The notes beneath the pieces are model-generated. The model saw only the letters and a program-made list of their open reading frames with translations, was not told the origin of the DNA and searched no databases. Shown piece by piece: positions 55,581-63,539 of a DNA stretch of 64,000 bases (position 1 is its first letter; every line of letters starts with the position of its first letter). Position numbers and translations under genes: made by a program. Source of the stretch: Clostridia bacterium (GTDB lineage: Bacteria > Bacillota > Clostridia > Oscillospirales > Acutalibacteraceae); assembly GCA_030532035.1 (NCBI GenBank), contig JAUNLX010000003.1, positions 54,111 to 118,110 of the forward strand, in the 5' to 3' direction.

Positions 55581-56645
55581 TTAAAATTTATATGTATGAT
55601 CTTCGATTTTAATTTTATCTTTTATTTCATCCGTACAGGTAACTTTTTTGTTGTGATCAATAAAAATTGCTTGAGCGTTGTATTTTTTCAATAAATTGAG
55701 AGATTTTTCATTATAACCGAGTGAAAAGCAAGCGGTAGATAAAAAGTCGGCGTCTACTCCACTATTTGCAAATACTGTAACGGAGCTTAAATCATTATCT
55801 ACTGGATAACCTGTAAATGGGTCTAATATGTGATGATAATTTTTCCCGTTTTTAGAAAGAACTTTTTCATAGTCTCCAGAAGTGGAAACGAAACAGGCAG
55901 GAACTTTGACAGAAATAACATAATCATTTTTGCCAAGCTCTGGTCTTTTTATTCCTACTGTCCAAAGACCGTCTTTTGAATTGGGAAAACTACCATGTAA
56001 AACTATGCTGCCTCCAACAGAAACGATAGCGGATTTTGTATTTTGATTTACAAAAATTTTCTTTGCTTCGTCGCAGGCAACGCCTTTTCCAATTGCGCCT
56101 AAATCAATTTTTTGATTTTTGCCAATTACAACCTTATTTGTTATTTCAAAAATTTTAATTGAATTTATATCAATTGTTGATAGAGCTGTATTTATTTCTT
56201 CTTGAGTGGGAACTTTTGCACGATCTGTATCAATTCCCCAAAGGTGTGAAAGATTTCCGATGGTTATATCGAATAATTCACAGTCTTTGTTATATTCAAT
56301 TCCCTTTTTCATCACTTCCAAAGTGGCAGGGGATATAATTGCGCTTTTATTTTGATTTAATTTATAAATATCGGACTGGACACCAGTTGAAGATAGACAT
56401 ACTGTATCTGCATATTTTATTTGGTCAAAAATTTCTTTTGAAATTTTATCTGAATAAGCTTCGTCATCTGTATAAATAGAGCAAAAAATTGGAGCGCCCA
56501 TTGCAAAAGATTGTTTTGTCATTTTTTGCGTGTGAGTACGATAGTTATAAAAATAATCAATTGCAGTAGCGGCCAGAAGTAGTATTATCAAAGTGATTGG
56601 CAAAATTTTATTTAATTTTTTCTTATTAATTGTCGTATCTGCCAA
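55581..56645 (-). CDS. apbE: FAD:protein FMN transferase
   Basis: 354 residues. N-terminal anchor (~14-32), then the ApbE fold: AMGAPIFC, DLGAIGKGVACDEA, SVGGSI, HHILDPFTGYPVDND (Mg/flavin site). Moves FMN from FAD to Thr of RnfG and RnfD. First gene of the operon; start TTG behind AAGGAAG (11-base gap). Confidence 0.93.
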   Translation of the reverse strand: MADTTINKKKLNKILPITLIILLLAATAIDYFYNYRTHTQKMTKQSFAMGAPIFCSIYTDDEAYSDKISKEIFDQIKYADTVCLSSTGVQSDIYKLNQNKSAIISPATLEVMKKGIEYNKDCELFDITIGNLSHLWGIDTDRAKVPTQEEINTALSTIDINSIKIFEITNKVVIGKNQKIDLGAIGKGVACDEAKKIFVNQNTKSAIVSVGGSIVLHGSFPNSKDGLWTVGIKRPELGKNDYVISVKVPACFVSTSGDYEKVLSKNGKNYHHILDPFTGYPVDNDLSSVTVFANSGVDADFLSTACFSLGYNEKSLNLLKKYNAQAIFIDHNKKVTCTDEIKDKIKIEDHTYKF

Positions 56646-56697
56646 GACAAAATCAACTTCCTTGCTTATGTATTAAATAAGTATATTACAATCGACG

Positions 56698-56726
56698 ATT
56701 ATATAATAAAAAGCTAACAGTTTCAA
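56698..56726 (-). promoter_or_regulatory. apbE-rnf operon promoter
   Basis: On the minus strand TTGAAA (56721-56726), 17 bases, TATAAT (56698-56703). Confidence 0.75.
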
Positions 56727-56760
56727 TCGAATTAAGCTTATCCACTAAAATATTGAAACT
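56719..56760. promoter_or_regulatory. 9-bp inverted repeat over the apbE-rnf -35
   Basis: AGTTTCAAT (56719-56727) and ATTGAAACT (56752-56760) are exact complements 24 bases apart, the first covering the -35. Possible regulator site; no regulator gene nearby. From here to ~56865 nothing else is seen. Confidence 0.45.
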
Positions 56761-56867
56761 TTATTCACAATTTAATAAGTATATAAGGGTGATTGGTAAA
56801 AATATTCAAATTATATACGGCGAGATTTAGTAAAATTTTTCTTACTCTACTGAGATTGGAGAATTTT

Positions 56868-57145
56868 TTGCGAGCATAACCCCTAAACACTTTATAAAAA
56901 AATAAACAAAGTATATTTACCCTGCTCGCACCAGCGAGCAGAGCTCCTAAATATTTTATAAAAAATAAAAAAAGTATATTTACCCTGCTCGCACCAGCGA
57001 GCAGAGCTCCTAAACTGTTTATAAAAAAAGTATATTTACCCTGCTCGCGCCAGCGAGCAGAGCTCCTAAATATTTTATAAAAAATAAAAAAGTATATTTA
57101 ACCTGCTCGCGTCAGCGAGCAGGGCACTTGAACCGTTTATAAAAA
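56868..57145. repeat. Tandem hairpin array (four full units and one partial)
   Basis: Each unit has AAAGTATATTTAC, then the hairpin CTGCTCGC-NNNN-GCGAGCAG, then AGCTCCTAAA and an AT-rich TTTATAAAAAATAAA linker. Hairpins are at 56922-56941, 56985-57004, 57041-57060 and 57103-57122 (steps 63, 56, 62). The stems are perfect in all four; loops are ACCA, ACCA, GCCA, GTCA. A half unit (GCGAGCA...CCTAAAC) opens the array near 56870. No T-run follows the stems, so they are not simple terminators. Confidence 0.9.
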
Positions 57146-57163
57146 AATAACTGGTCAAAAAAG

Positions 57164-57180
57164 TTTGACTTTTTCTGACC
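57164..57180 (-). promoter_or_regulatory. CtsR box A
   Basis: Minus-strand GGTCAGA-AAA-AGTCAAA matches the CtsR heptad repeat (RGTCAAA-NAN-RGTCAAA) with one change. It covers the -35 of the ctsR promoter. Confidence 0.8.
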
Positions 57181-57193
57181 AATGATATATAAT
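57165..57193 (+). promoter_or_regulatory. ctsR operon promoter
   Basis: TTGACT (57165-57170), 17 bases, TATAAT (57188-57193). Confidence 0.85.
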
Positions 57194-57202
57194 TCAATCA
57201 AA

Positions 57203-57219
57203 GGTTAAAGAAAGTCAAA
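57203..57219 (+). promoter_or_regulatory. CtsR box B
   Basis: GGTTAAA-GAA-AGTCAAA, one change from consensus, at the expected transcription start. Confidence 0.8.
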
Positions 57220-57256
57220 GTCTAAATTAACCTAAAATGAAAAAGGGGATATAAAA

Positions 57257-57715
57257 ATGAGCTTATCCAATGAAATAACAGATATAATTTTAAAAATGTT
57301 AGCTGACGACGGAATCACTGAAATTTCAAGAAATGAATTTGCGAATGAATTCGGCTGTGTCCCCAGCCAAATCAATTATGTAATATCATCAAGGTTTACA
57401 CCAGAGCATGGATATATAGTTGAATCTCAAAGAGGAGGCGGAGGATATATCCGAATTTCCAGAGTTACAAATGATAATCTTGAATATGTTATTGATGCTC
57501 TCAACAGTGCTGGAAATGAAATTGATGAAAAGATGTTAAAAGCCTTGGTACACAATTTTTATAATTCAGAATTTTTGAATTTGAAAGAAACAAGGCTCAT
57601 TCTTTCAGCTTTATCTGACAGCACGCTCAAAGATGCAGAGCGAAAAGATAGAAATAAAATTAGAGCAAGTATTTTCAAAAATATGATTATGAATATTTTA
57701 GATGAGGAGGAATAA
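57257..57715 (+). CDS. ctsR: Heat-shock repressor CtsR
   Basis: 152 residues. N-terminal winged helix with FANEFGCVPSQINYVISSRF and the glycine-rich wing SQRGGGGYIRI that reads the heptads. Represses clp genes; autoregulated here through boxes A and B. In Bacillus the wing arginine is phosphorylated by, or the protein handed over by, McsB, which is absent from this operon. Confidence 0.95.
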   Translation: MSLSNEITDIILKMLADDGITEISRNEFANEFGCVPSQINYVISSRFTPEHGYIVESQRGGGGYIRISRVTNDNLEYVIDALNSAGNEIDEKMLKALVHNFYNSEFLNLKETRLILSALSDSTLKDAERKDRNKIRASIFKNMIMNILDEEE

Positions 57716-57716
57716 T

Positions 57717-58160
57717 ATGTTGTGTCAAAATTGTAATCACAGACAATCGAATGTTTTTATTAAAAGGTCGATAAACGGACAGACAAAGGAATTACATCTC
57801 TGCTCTGACTGTGCAGCAAAACTTGGATATTCCGATATTTTCAATAAACCTGTTTTTTCAGGATTTGGAAATTTATTTGAAAACTTTTTCAATGCACCCT
57901 CAATTCTTTCTGGGGAAAGCTTTTTCCAATTACCTGAATTTGAAAATTCAATGTTTGGCGGATATGAAAATAAAAGGGAACCACAGATAGCATATACGGT
58001 AGTAGATGATGAAGAGGAGAAAAAAGAAGATAAGTCAAATCTTCAAATGCAATTAGAAAAAGCGGTGGAAGAACAAAATTATGAAGAAGCTGCGAGAATA
58101 AGAGACTTAATCAATGAAGAAAAAAACAAAAAAGAAGAAAAGGATAAAAAGGAGGAATAA
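57717..58160 (+). CDS. mcsA: McsA-like zinc-finger/UVR protein
   Basis: 147 residues: MLCQNCNHRQ and LCSDCAAKLG give a four-Cys zinc finger, Phe/Glu-rich middle, and a C-terminal UVR motif (LEKAVEEQNYEEAARIRDLI). In Bacillus it activates the arginine kinase McsB. Start at 57717 (GGAGGAATAAT); four codons upstream would overlap ctsR. Confidence 0.88.
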   Translation: MLCQNCNHRQSNVFIKRSINGQTKELHLCSDCAAKLGYSDIFNKPVFSGFGNLFENFFNAPSILSGESFFQLPEFENSMFGGYENKREPQIAYTVVDDEEEKKEDKSNLQMQLEKAVEEQNYEEAARIRDLINEEKNKKEEKDKKEE

Positions 58161-58162
58161 AT

Positions 58163-60589
58163 ATGTTTAAGTTTTCAGGTTTTAATGATGAAGCCAATGA
58201 AATTTTAAATCTTTCCATAAAAATTGCCGAAGATATGGGTCATAACTATGTTGGCAGCGAACATCTGCTCTGTGCCTTGTCTGAAAATGAAAATTCAGTT
58301 ACTGGCAGAGTGCTTGCAAGCAAAAACATAGGTTTTTCGGAAATGAAAGAAATACTTCGACAGAGTATTGGAGAGGGAAAGGCAACCACCCTTACACCCG
58401 AAGCTTTTTCTCCAGATATAAAAAATATAATAGACTATGCACTTAGACTTGCAAGGAGTCAAGGTCTCACTTTGGCAGGAGCTCAACACCTATTTATAGG
58501 AATGTTAAGCGACAACGAGAGCAGTGCTTTCTATATTCTCTATAAACTTGGAATAAATTCCAATGATATAGAAAATGAATTTTCTGGAAATCATAAAATG
58601 AATGGAACTGCAGGTCAGAGTAAAAGCAAAGAAACACCGACCCTCGACAAATATGGAAGAGATTTGACAAAATTAGCTAAGGAAAACAAGATTGATCCAG
58701 TTATAGGTCGAGAAAAAGAAATCCAAAGAGTAATTCAAATTTTAAGCCGTAGAACAAAAAATAACCCAGTTTTAATAGGTGAACCGGGTGTAGGAAAAAC
58801 TGCAATTGCAGAGGGGCTTTCATTAAAAATTTCCAAAAATGAAGTGCCGGACATTCTCAAAGATAAGAGAATTGTTACCCTTGATTTAAATTCAATGGTT
58901 GCAGGAAGTAAATTCAGAGGCGAATTTGAAGAGCGTATGCAAAAAGTTTTAGACGAAGTTAGAGCCTCTGACGACACTATGTTATTTATAGATGAAATTC
59001 ATACCATTGTTGGAGCAGGTAGTGCTGAGGGTTCGATGGATGCGGGAAATATTCTGAAACCGTCGCTTGCAAGAGGCGAGCTTCAAGTAATTGGAGCTAC
59101 AACTATAAATGAATATAGAAAGCATATCGAAAAAGATTCGGCATTAGAAAGAAGATTCCAACCCGTTATGGTAGATGAGCCGACAAAAGAAGACAGCATT
59201 GTCATCTTAAAGGGGATAAGAGATAAATATGAAGCTCATCACAAAGTTAAAATTTCCGATGAAGCAATTGAAGCTGCTGTTGAAATGAGTTCAAGATATA
59301 TTGGCGATAGATTTTTGCCAGATAAGGCAATTGACTTAATTGATGAAGCTGCATCAAGAATAAGACTTAAATCGGTAACGGCGCCAAAGAGCTTAAAAGA
59401 GTTGGAAAAGAAAATTGCAGATACAAAATCAGAAAAAGAAGTTGCAGTATCTCAGCAAGAGTTTGAAAAAGCGGCTAAACTTCGTGATGAAGAAAGCAAA
59501 TTAAATGAAGAACTCAAAAAGGCAAAAGAACAGTGGAAAGAAGACTCTAATAAATTGGAAAAATGTGTTTCCAAAGAAGACATCGCTTCCATAGTTTCAC
59601 AGTGGACAAATATACCCGTAACTCAGTTGACAGAATCTGAAAGCAAGAGGCTCTTAAACTTAGAAGAAGAGTTACACAAGAGAATAATTGGGCAAGATGA
59701 AGCTGTGAAATCAGTAAGTAGTGCCATAAGAAGATCGAGAACGGGAATCAAAGACCCTAAAAGACCAATAGGCTCTTTTATCTTCCTTGGACCTACAGGT
59801 GTAGGTAAAACTGAACTTTCAAAGGCAATTGCAGAAACTATGTTCGGAGATGAAAGCAAAATTATAAGATTTGATATGTCTGAATATATGGAAAAATATG
59901 CGGCGTCTAAATTAATTGGTTCACCTCCTGGATATGTCGGCTATGACGAGGGAGGACAACTCACTGAACAAGTCAGAAGAAAACCATACAGTGTTATTTT
60001 GTTTGACGAAATAGAGAAAGCTCATCCGGATATTTTCAATATGTTACTTCAAATTTTAGACGATGGAGTACTTACGGATTCTCAAGGTGTCAAAGTTAAC
60101 TTCAAAAACACAATTATAATTATGACTTCCAATGTAGGTGCTTCTGCTATTATGAATCAAGGAGGAGTCCTTGGTTTCAAGAATGAAGATGACGAAAAAC
60201 AAATATCGGATGACAAAATAAAAAATGCAGTTTTAGGCGAACTCAAAAAGACATTTAGACCAGAATTTTTAAACAGAGTTGATGACATAATTGTATTCAA
60301 GAGCTTGAAAAAAGAAGAAATTGAAATCATTGCCAAAAACTTGCTTGAAAACTTGGCTCAAAGGTTAGAAAAAAGTGAAATTTATGCAACCTTTGATGAA
60401 AGTGTTGTAAGATTTGTTGCCGACAAAGGATATGATCCTGAATATGGAGCAAGACCATTGAACAGAGCTATTAGCACTGAAATAGAGGACAGCATAGCAA
60501 ACCTCATTTTAGATGGTTCGATTAAAAAGGGACAAAAATATAAATTCATTTTTGAAAATGATAAATTATCCTTTGAAGACGCAGAATAA
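58163..60589 (+). CDS. clpC: AAA+ chaperone ATPase ClpC
   Basis: 808 residues. Two N-terminal Clp repeats (1-150), first AAA module with GEPGVGKT, a middle region with a UVR-like helix pair (EVAVSQQEFEKAAKLRDEE), second AAA module with GPTGVGKTE, and a ClpP-docking region. Unfolds substrates for ClpP. AGGAGGAATAAAT precedes the ATG. Follows mcsA by 2 bases. Confidence 0.97.
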   Translation: MFKFSGFNDEANEILNLSIKIAEDMGHNYVGSEHLLCALSENENSVTGRVLASKNIGFSEMKEILRQSIGEGKATTLTPEAFSPDIKNIIDYALRLARSQGLTLAGAQHLFIGMLSDNESSAFYILYKLGINSNDIENEFSGNHKMNGTAGQSKSKETPTLDKYGRDLTKLAKENKIDPVIGREKEIQRVIQILSRRTKNNPVLIGEPGVGKTAIAEGLSLKISKNEVPDILKDKRIVTLDLNSMVAGSKFRGEFEERMQKVLDEVRASDDTMLFIDEIHTIVGAGSAEGSMDAGNILKPSLARGELQVIGATTINEYRKHIEKDSALERRFQPVMVDEPTKEDSIVILKGIRDKYEAHHKVKISDEAIEAAVEMSSRYIGDRFLPDKAIDLIDEAASRIRLKSVTAPKSLKELEKKIADTKSEKEVAVSQQEFEKAAKLRDEESKLNEELKKAKEQWKEDSNKLEKCVSKEDIASIVSQWTNIPVTQLTESESKRLLNLEEELHKRIIGQDEAVKSVSSAIRRSRTGIKDPKRPIGSFIFLGPTGVGKTELSKAIAETMFGDESKIIRFDMSEYMEKYAASKLIGSPPGYVGYDEGGQLTEQVRRKPYSVILFDEIEKAHPDIFNMLLQILDDGVLTDSQGVKVNFKNTIIIMTSNVGASAIMNQGGVLGFKNEDDEKQISDDKIKNAVLGELKKTFRPEFLNRVDDIIVFKSLKKEEIEIIAKNLLENLAQRLEKSEIYATFDESVVRFVADKGYDPEYGARPLNRAISTEIEDSIANLILDGSIKKGQKYKFIFENDKLSFEDAE

Positions 60590-60591
60590 AC

Positions 60592-60623
60592 AAAAGACGC
60601 ATAAGTTAACTTATGCGTCTTTT
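60592..60623. terminator. clpC terminator
   Basis: A 32-base perfect palindrome centred on AGTTAACT, arms AAAAGACGCATAAGTT/AACTTATGCGTCTTTT. Works both ways between convergent genes. Confidence 0.88.
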
Positions 60624-60634
60624 CAATATAGATA

Positions 60635-61570
60635 TTAAAGATTGTACGAATTTTTAATTATAAAAACAGGTCTGTTCTTTGACTGAATATAAATTTTCGA
60701 TAAATATTCAGATAGTAGTGCAAGAACTGGCAATTTTATGCTTTCGATTAACATTATAAAATTTAATAAAAATATAGCGGGCAAATCAAAGAAATATCCC
60801 TCTATTCCATTACTTGAAACAAATTTTATAAACATAATTATAGAGGCGATAAATAGAAGAATTCCAATTATGAATAAAGAGTTTAACAAATGACTGCCGA
60901 AAGAGGTAAAACCCTCAAGAGCATAATAATATAATTTTTTAAATGACCATTTGCTTTTACTTGTCTTTCGCTCAAGAGGTGTATATTCAATATATATGGT
61001 ATTGAAACCAACAAAGGAAAAAATTCCTTTTGTGAATCTGTGATATTCTTTCATTCCCAAAATACAATTTGCAACCTGCCTTGTATACATACGAAAGTCA
61101 GAGGCGCCATTTACAAATTCAGTTTCAGAAATAAAATTCATTGTCTTATAAAACAAGGACTTGAAAAAAACTTGAGTAAATTTTTCCTTTCTTTTTTTTG
61201 CTACGGCAGTAACGCAGTCAAGATTTTTATTTTTTTTCAAAGTGTCAAACATTTTGACTGTAATTATAGGCTCTTGTTGTCCATCGGCATCAATATTACA
61301 AATATAATCGCCGCTTGACAAAGACAACCCTGCAAACATAGCGCTTTCTTTTCCGAAATGACGAGAAAGCTCAATTACTTTGATTTCGGTCTTGGTATCA
61401 CTTTTTAATTTGCGCAGATTTTCCAAAGTGTTATCACTGGAACCGTCGTCTATAAAAATGAGTTCTGTAATAACATCGTCATAATTTTTATATGCCGATG
61501 AAATAGAATCTTTCATTTTTTCAACATTTTTTTCCTCGTTGAAACAAGGAATGATAAAGGAAATTTTCAT
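60635..61570 (-). CDS. Glycosyltransferase family 2 with C-terminal membrane spans (GtrB/DPM1-like)
   Basis: 311 residues. GT-A motifs FIIPCFNEEKNV, IDDGSSDNTL, NIDADGQQEP, and a K/R-rich KTSKSKWSFKK before two transmembrane spans (about 225-290). Likely transfers a sugar to polyprenol phosphate. I chose the ATG at 61570. A TATAAT (minus, 61577-61582) lies only 6 bases from it and there is no ribosome-binding site, so the mRNA may be leaderless; an upstream start would lie in this promoter. Confidence 0.85.
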   Translation of the reverse strand: MKISFIIPCFNEEKNVEKMKDSISSAYKNYDDVITELIFIDDGSSDNTLENLRKLKSDTKTEIKVIELSRHFGKESAMFAGLSLSSGDYICNIDADGQQEPIITVKMFDTLKKNKNLDCVTAVAKKRKEKFTQVFFKSLFYKTMNFISETEFVNGASDFRMYTRQVANCILGMKEYHRFTKGIFSFVGFNTIYIEYTPLERKTSKSKWSFKKLYYYALEGFTSFGSHLLNSLFIIGILLFIASIIMFIKFVSSNGIEGYFFDLPAIFLLNFIMLIESIKLPVLALLSEYLSKIYIQSKNRPVFIIKNSYNL

Positions 61571-61671
61571 ATAGCAATTATACAATACATACAAAAAAAA
61601 GAAAAGTTAGAACGGAAAATATGGCAATAAGAAGAAAAATGCAACATAAGACATTGAAAAATTCAAAAACA

Positions 61672-61700
61672 TTGACAATAATGGCTATAAATTGTATGAT
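61672..61700 (+). promoter_or_regulatory. pckA promoter
   Basis: TTGACA (61672-61677), 17 bases, TATGAT (61695-61700). Confidence 0.75.
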
Positions 61701-61762
61701 TTATAAGAAAAAAGAAATTAAAGAATGAAAAAATTTCATTTTTGAAAGGAGCAGAAATTCAA

Positions 61763-63538
61763 ATGCTTACACAGAATAAAACGATTTTAGAATGGGTAAA
61801 AGATTGTGAAGACCTTTTGTCTCCCTCTAAAACAGTATGGATTGACGGAAGTGAAGAACAATTAAATGACCTTAGACAACAAGCTTGCTCCACTGGGGAA
61901 ATTCTTCAGCTTAATCAGGATAAATATCCTGGCTGTTATTTGCACAGAACGGCAGTAAATGATGTTGCTCGTGTAGAAGATAGAACTTTCATCTGCACAC
62001 CTACAAAGGAAGAAGCCGGTCCAACAAATCATTGGATGGATCCCGATGAGTGCTACAAGATGTTAAATGACATAGCTCGTGATTCTATGAAAGACAGAAC
62101 AATGTATGTTATTCCCTATTCTATGGGTGTAATAGGTTCTCCATTTTCTAAAGCGGGAATTGAAGTAACAGACTCTATCTATGTTGTATTGAATATGGCT
62201 ATCATGACAAGAGTTGGCAAAAAAGTATTGGATGTATTGGGAGATAGCAACGATTGGGTTCGTGGAATACATTCAAAATGTGACCTCGACGCCGAAAAAA
62301 GATATATTTGTCATTTCCCACAAGACAATACAATTTATTCAGTCAATTCTGGATATGGTGGAAATGTTATCTTAGGTAAAAAATGTTTTGCGCTTAGAAT
62401 CGCTTCATATCAAGGAAAACAAGAGGGTTGGCAAGCTGAACATATGCTTATTTTGGGAATTGAAAATCCTCAAGGTGAAGTCAAATATGTTTGTGCTGCA
62501 TTCCCATCAGCTTGTGGAAAAACAAATTTAGCAATGCTTATTCCGCCAGAAGTATATAGAGAAAAGGGATACAAAGTTTGGACTGTCGGAGACGATATTT
62601 CTTGGATTAGAAAAGGCGAAGACGGTAGACTCTATGCGATGAACCCAGAATATGGTTTCTTCGGTGTTGCACCTGGAACAAACTCAAAATCAAATCCGAA
62701 TGCTCTTGCCACAACAAAAAGAGATACAATCTTTACAAATGTTGTTTTAGATAAATCTGACAATACACCATGGTGGGAGGGATTAAATGACAATCCTCCT
62801 GAAAATGCTGTTGATTGGAAGGGTAATGATTGGAACGGAAAAGAGTCCTCTGAAAAAGGAGCTCATCCAAACAGTAGATTTACAGCTCCAGCAGTAAATT
62901 GCCCTGTTTTATCAGATGAATTTGAAAATCCGCAGGGTGTTCCGATTTCTGCATTTATCTTCGGTGGAAGAAGAGCAAAACTCGCTCCACTTGTGTATGA
63001 ATCAAGAGACTGGGATCATGGAGTTTTTGTAGGCTCTGTAATGGCTTCCGAAACAACGGCAGCAGCAGCAGGAGCAGTTGGAGTAGTTCGTCGTGACCCC
63101 ATGGCAATGCTTCCTTTCTGTGGCTACAATATGTCAGAATATTTTAAGCATTGGATTGAAATTGGAGCAAATCTTGATAAAGATAAGGCACCTAAAATTT
63201 TCAATGTTAACTGGTTTAGAAAAGACGAAGACGGCAAATTTATGTGGCCTGGATTTGGAGACAACTTGCGTGTACTTGATTGGATTATCAAGAGATGTGA
63301 AGGCGAAGTAGACGCAGTCGAAACAGAAATCGGCTATCTTCCCAAAGTAGAAGATATTAATTTGCAGGGTATTGAAGACGAGGTCAGCAGGGAGGACCTT
63401 GAAAAAATGCTCACAGTTGATAAAGAACTTTGGAAAGAAGAAGTTGATGGTATAAAAGAATTCTATTCGCAATTTAACAACCTCCCCAAGCAGTTGAAGG
63501 AAAGTCTTGATACTTTGGATCATAATATCAATGATTAA
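61763..63538 (+). CDS. pckA: Phosphoenolpyruvate carboxykinase (GTP)
   Basis: 591 residues, GTP-type by length and sequence. P-loop and active Cys in FPSACGKTN (Cys251, Lys253, Thr254), and the kinase-1a-like DDISWI. Interconverts oxaloacetate and PEP; in anaerobes often runs towards oxaloacetate. Start at 61763 (AAAGGAG, 13 bases up); a TTG 21 bases earlier precedes that site. Confidence 0.95.
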   Translation: MLTQNKTILEWVKDCEDLLSPSKTVWIDGSEEQLNDLRQQACSTGEILQLNQDKYPGCYLHRTAVNDVARVEDRTFICTPTKEEAGPTNHWMDPDECYKMLNDIARDSMKDRTMYVIPYSMGVIGSPFSKAGIEVTDSIYVVLNMAIMTRVGKKVLDVLGDSNDWVRGIHSKCDLDAEKRYICHFPQDNTIYSVNSGYGGNVILGKKCFALRIASYQGKQEGWQAEHMLILGIENPQGEVKYVCAAFPSACGKTNLAMLIPPEVYREKGYKVWTVGDDISWIRKGEDGRLYAMNPEYGFFGVAPGTNSKSNPNALATTKRDTIFTNVVLDKSDNTPWWEGLNDNPPENAVDWKGNDWNGKESSEKGAHPNSRFTAPAVNCPVLSDEFENPQGVPISAFIFGGRRAKLAPLVYESRDWDHGVFVGSVMASETTAAAAGAVGVVRRDPMAMLPFCGYNMSEYFKHWIEIGANLDKDKAPKIFNVNWFRKDEDGKFMWPGFGDNLRVLDWIIKRCEGEVDAVETEIGYLPKVEDINLQGIEDEVSREDLEKMLTVDKELWKEEVDGIKEFYSQFNNLPKQLKESLDTLDHNIND

Positions 63539-63539
63539 T

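Noticed and set aside
56868..57145. The hairpin repeats as a CRISPR array
   Set aside because: The sequences between repeats are near-identical AT-rich linkers, not unique spacers, unit steps vary, and no cas gene is in the window.
56868..57145. The hairpin repeats as a series of terminators
   Set aside because: None of the stems is followed by a T-run on either strand.
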